Assembly (NCBI RefSeq): GCF_900112315.1
Contig: NZ_FOLL01000006.1
Coordinates: 1 to 64,000, forward strand
Source: Parapedobacter composti
GTDB lineage: Bacteria; Bacteroidota; Bacteroidia; Sphingobacteriales; Sphingobacteriaceae
Reading direction: 5' to 3'
Length of the DNA stretch: 64,000 nt
The notes under the pieces are model-generated. The model did no database searches. It was given only the letters and a program-made list of their open reading frames with translations, and was not told where the DNA came from. A program made the translations under genes and the position numbers. Positions 61,421 to 64,000 of the stretch are shown here, one piece after another. How positions within the stretch are numbered: position 1 is the stretch's first letter; each line of letters starts with the position of its first letter.

Positions 61421-63744
61421 TGAGTAAAACGATTCGCCAGCAGGTGATAACATGCTGCCTCACCGGACTGCTGGTAGCCGCGTGGTGCGGGCGGCAGGCA
61501 AATGGCCAGTACTTGGAGCAGATAGATGAACCGGAGGAATGGGTGAACCCGTTGATGGGCACCGACTCGAAGGTATCTTTTTCCAATGGGAATACGTATC
61601 CGGCCATTGCCGTACCGTGGGGCATGAACTTTTGGAGTCCGCAGACGGGGCGGATGGGTGACGGCTGGATGTATACATACAGTGCCGATAAAATCCGGGG
61701 ATTCAAGCAGACGCACCAGCCCTCGCCCTGGATGAATGATTATGGCCAGTTTTCTATCATGCCCGGTTCGGGTAGGCCGACGGTCGATCAGCACGAACGG
61801 GCCAGTTGGTTTTCACATAAGGCGGAAATCGCTAAACCTTATTACTACAGCGTGTACCTGGCCGACGCGGATGTGACTACGGAGATCACACCGACCGAGC
61901 GGGCAGCACGCTTCCGGTTTACCTTTCCGGAAACAGATAGTGCCTTTGTGGTTATTGATGCGTTTGACCGAGGGTCTGAAATTACTATTATCCCCTCCGA
62001 ACGAAAAATCGTAGGCTATTCGAGCCGGTATAGCAGAGGAAATTTACCTAATTTCAAAAATTATTTTGTTATCGAGTTCGATAAGTCGTTCGCTTTTACC
62101 AAGGGATGGTGCGACAGTGTGTACAGTAACACGGCGTTGCAACTGAAGGGTAATCATGCAGCTGCCATCGTGGGCTTCAAAACCAAACGTGGTGAGCAAG
62201 TGAACATGCGGGTAGCATCTTCGTTTATCAGTTCAGAACAGGCGGAGTTGAACCTAAAACGGGAAGTGGCGGATAGGGGATTCGACGATATCCGGAGGGA
62301 AGCCAAAGCTATATGGAATGAAACCCTTAGCCGAGTCGCCGTAGAGGGTGGTACACATGATCAGTTTAAAACGTTCTATTCGTGCTTGTATAGGACGGTA
62401 TTGTTCCCCAACCGTCTTTATGAAATTGATAAAGATGGTCAGATCATACATTATAGTCCGTATAACGGTCAAGTGTTGCCGGGATACCTTTTCGGGGGAA
62501 CCGGGTTTTGGGACACCTTTCGGGCACTGTACCCTTTCTTGAATTTAGTATATCCCGAGATCAACGTGGAGATGCAGGAGGGGTTGGCGAACGCCTATCG
62601 CGAAGGGGGATTCCTGCCAGAATGGAGCAGTCCCGGATATGCCAATATTATGGTGGGCAACAACTCGGCTTCTGTAGTATCCGATGCTTACATTAAAGGG
62701 TTGCGGGGATATGACATTGAGACGCTTTACGAAGCTGTACTACACGGTGCTAATAATGAAGGGCCGATGACGGCCGTAGGCAGGGCTGGTGCGCCTTACT
62801 ACATCGAATTAGGTTACGTACCCTATGATGTGGGTATTAATGAGAGTGCTGCCCGTACGCTGGAATATGCGTACGATGACTTTGCCATTTACCAGTTGGC
62901 CAAGGCGTTGGGGCGTCCTAAGGCAGAAATAGACCTGTATGAAAGGCGGAGCCGCAACTATCGGCATTTGTTTGACCGGGAAACAGGGTTGATGCGGGGA
63001 AAGAATAAGGATGGCACTTTTCAGTATCCTTTCAATCCGTTTAAGTGGGGCGATGCGTTCACCGAAGGCAACAGCTGGCATTATTCGTGGTCTGTGTTTC
63101 ACGATATCGAGGGGCTGGCTCGGTTAATGGGTGGTTATGAGGAATTTGTGAAAAAATTGGATTCAGTTTTTTCTCTGCCACCAGTTTTTGACGAAAGCTA
63201 CTACCGGGGTGTAATACACGAGATCAGGGAAATGCAGGTGGCCAATATGGGACAGTATGCGCATGGCAATCAGCCTATCCAACACATGATTTACCTTTAT
63301 AACTATGCGGGGCAGCCCTGGAAAGCGCAATATTGGGTAAGGGAGACCTTGAACCGCATGTATACCCCACACCCTGATGGGTATTGTGGAGACGAGGACA
63401 ATGGGCAGACATCGGCATGGTATGTTTTTTCGGCACTTGGATTTTATCCAGTGTGCCCAGCAACCGATGAGTATGTGCTGGGCGCGCCACTATTCCGGAA
63501 AGCTACGGTAAGCTTCAGCAACGGCACGCAGTTGGTCGTTAATGCGCCGGGCAATAGTGCGCAAAATCGGTATATTGGTTCATTACGGCTGAATGGAAAG
63601 GAATATAGCAAGAATTTTATCAAGCACAGTGAATTAACTAAGGGCTCGGTATTGGATGTCGAAATGGTTGCCCAGCCAAACGAATCAAGAGGCATAGACA
63701 AAGACGACTTTCCGTATTCGCTGACGAACGAAAGGGAAAATTGA
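61420..63744 (+). CDS. GH92 family glycosidase with Gln in place of the general acid Glu
   Basis: 774 aa from ATG 61420 (MSKTIRQQVITCCLTGLLVA), signal peptide. GH92 features: WVNPLMGTDSKVSFSNGNTY, RGFKQTHQPSPWMNDYGQFS, a long (alpha/alpha)6 domain with GTGFWDTFRALYPFLNLVYP, and the base-region GYCGDEDNGQTSAWYVFSAL. At residue 618 the motif reads HGNQPIQHM, whereas classical GH92 alpha-mannosidases have GNEP, with Glu as general acid. The Gln variant is known from GH92 enzymes that cleave mannose-1-phospho-6-mannose, whose leaving group needs no proton. It is probably a Ca-dependent periplasmic enzyme of the mannan locus. Confidence 0.88.
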   Translation: MSKTIRQQVITCCLTGLLVAAWCGRQANGQYLEQIDEPEEWVNPLMGTDSKVSFSNGNTYPAIAVPWGMNFWSPQTGRMGDGWMYTYSADKIRGFKQTHQPSPWMNDYGQFSIMPGSGRPTVDQHERASWFSHKAEIAKPYYYSVYLADADVTTEITPTERAARFRFTFPETDSAFVVIDAFDRGSEITIIPSERKIVGYSSRYSRGNLPNFKNYFVIEFDKSFAFTKGWCDSVYSNTALQLKGNHAAAIVGFKTKRGEQVNMRVASSFISSEQAELNLKREVADRGFDDIRREAKAIWNETLSRVAVEGGTHDQFKTFYSCLYRTVLFPNRLYEIDKDGQIIHYSPYNGQVLPGYLFGGTGFWDTFRALYPFLNLVYPEINVEMQEGLANAYREGGFLPEWSSPGYANIMVGNNSASVVSDAYIKGLRGYDIETLYEAVLHGANNEGPMTAVGRAGAPYYIELGYVPYDVGINESAARTLEYAYDDFAIYQLAKALGRPKAEIDLYERRSRNYRHLFDRETGLMRGKNKDGTFQYPFNPFKWGDAFTEGNSWHYSWSVFHDIEGLARLMGGYEEFVKKLDSVFSLPPVFDESYYRGVIHEIREMQVANMGQYAHGNQPIQHMIYLYNYAGQPWKAQYWVRETLNRMYTPHPDGYCGDEDNGQTSAWYVFSALGFYPVCPATDEYVLGAPLFRKATVSFSNGTQLVVNAPGNSAQNRYIGSLRLNGKEYSKNFIKHSELTKGSVLDVEMVAQPNESRGIDKDDFPYSLTNEREN

Positions 63745-63781
63745 TTTGGATGGGGGACTCTATAATGGGATAATAAATAAG

Positions 63782-64000
63782 ATGAAAGCACAGAACTATC
63801 AGTTGTTTTTTATAGTCGTATGGTTGGTAATGGCACCTTCAACCGAACTGACGGCGAAAACGGATAGCCTAATACGCTACGTGCAGCCGTTGATCGGCAC
63901 AGCCAAGATGGGCCATACCTTTCCCGGCGCCACAGTGCCTTTCGGCGCGGTACAGCTTAGTCCGGATACCGACACCATCCCCTATGCCGTTGGCGGAAAA
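63782..64000 (+). CDS. GH92 family glycosyl hydrolase (N-terminal fragment, window edge)
   Basis: The first 73 codons are visible: a signal peptide (MKAQNYQLFFIVVWLVMAPS) and then DSLIRYVQPLIGTAKMGHTF, PGATVPFGAVQLSPDTDTIP. This is the N-terminal signature of GH92 alpha-mannosidases (VxPxIGT...GHTxPGAxxPFGxVQLSPDT). The rest lies beyond the window. It starts 37 bp after the preceding GH92 and belongs to the same operon. Confidence 0.88.
   Translation, partial: MKAQNYQLFFIVVWLVMAPSTELTAKTDSLIRYVQPLIGTAKMGHTFPGATVPFGAVQLSPDTDTIPYAVGGK

Noticed and set aside
1-64000. tRNA, rRNA, CRISPR array, insertion sequence or integrase
   Set aside because: I looked for T-loop motifs, regularly spaced repeats with unique spacers and transposase motifs and saw none; the 11-bp array has no spacers.

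Overview
The window looks like a chromosomal stretch of a GC-rich Bacteroidota (Sphingobacteriales/Chitinophagales type). Two SusC/SusD pairs, ECF sigma/FecR pairs, TAnnTTTG-type -7 promoter boxes, a DUF6266/DUF5675 cassette, an OstA-like protein, DUF4834, DUF721 and GH92/GH78 enzymes all point that way. No tRNA, rRNA, CRISPR array or insertion sequence was recognised.

Layout. 1-5.5 kb: a truncated AraC regulator, a small unknown protein, a membrane-anchored LytTR regulator, then a phage-like cassette (157-aa winged-helix-like protein, DUF6266, DUF5675, two small membrane proteins). The cassette contains ten tandem 11-bp repeats, a perfect 16-bp inverted repeat and a G-rich tract. 5.6-11 kb: VOC protein, ECF42-type sigma factor with its DGPF/YCII partner, membrane metallophosphoesterase next to RtcB RNA ligase, secreted VOC protein. 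11.1-21.4 kb (minus strand): a complete surface-signalling nutrient locus, ECF sigma > FecR > STN-bearing SusC > SusD > DUF4843 > PKD-like lipoprotein > TlpA-like thioredoxin.

21.5-26.3 kb: FCD-type GntR regulator, a palindromic operator candidate, a BNR/sialidase-like lipoprotein, two unfamiliar proteins and an SSS symporter, probably one sugar or sugar-acid utilisation operon. 26.3-32.6 kb: an opposing operon of a GH78 rhamnosidase lacking the segment with the catalytic base plus a beta-propeller hydrolase-like protein, then a secreted glycosidase-like gene broken by two frameshifts; this looks like a decaying glycoside-utilisation region. 32.7-38.5 kb: a fatty acid desaturase and the most unusual locus, ECF sigma > FecR > a protein fusing an STN signalling domain to GVQVAGVxN surface repeats > outer-membrane barrel > a second repeat protein, with no TonB receptor. 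38.6-45 kb: GH78-like enzyme, YoaK/DUF1275 protein, DUF4886 protein, PAS histidine kinase, cold-shock protein, SDR oxidoreductase.

45-51.2 kb is housekeeping: OstA-like LPS-transport protein, TilS, a small membrane protein, DUF4834, RecF, DUF721. Several of these starts have a -7 box only 4-5 nt upstream, suggesting leaderless mRNAs. 51.2-64 kb is visibly more AT-rich: an OmpR-type response regulator and histidine kinase, then a polysaccharide utilisation locus with SusC, SusD, a DUF1735/discoidin lipoprotein, two secreted metallopeptidase-like proteins and two GH92 mannosidases (the second cut by the window end). The first GH92 has Gln where the family general acid Glu is expected, which fits a mannose-1-phosphate uncapping enzyme; the locus may target phosphorylated mannoprotein such as yeast mannan.
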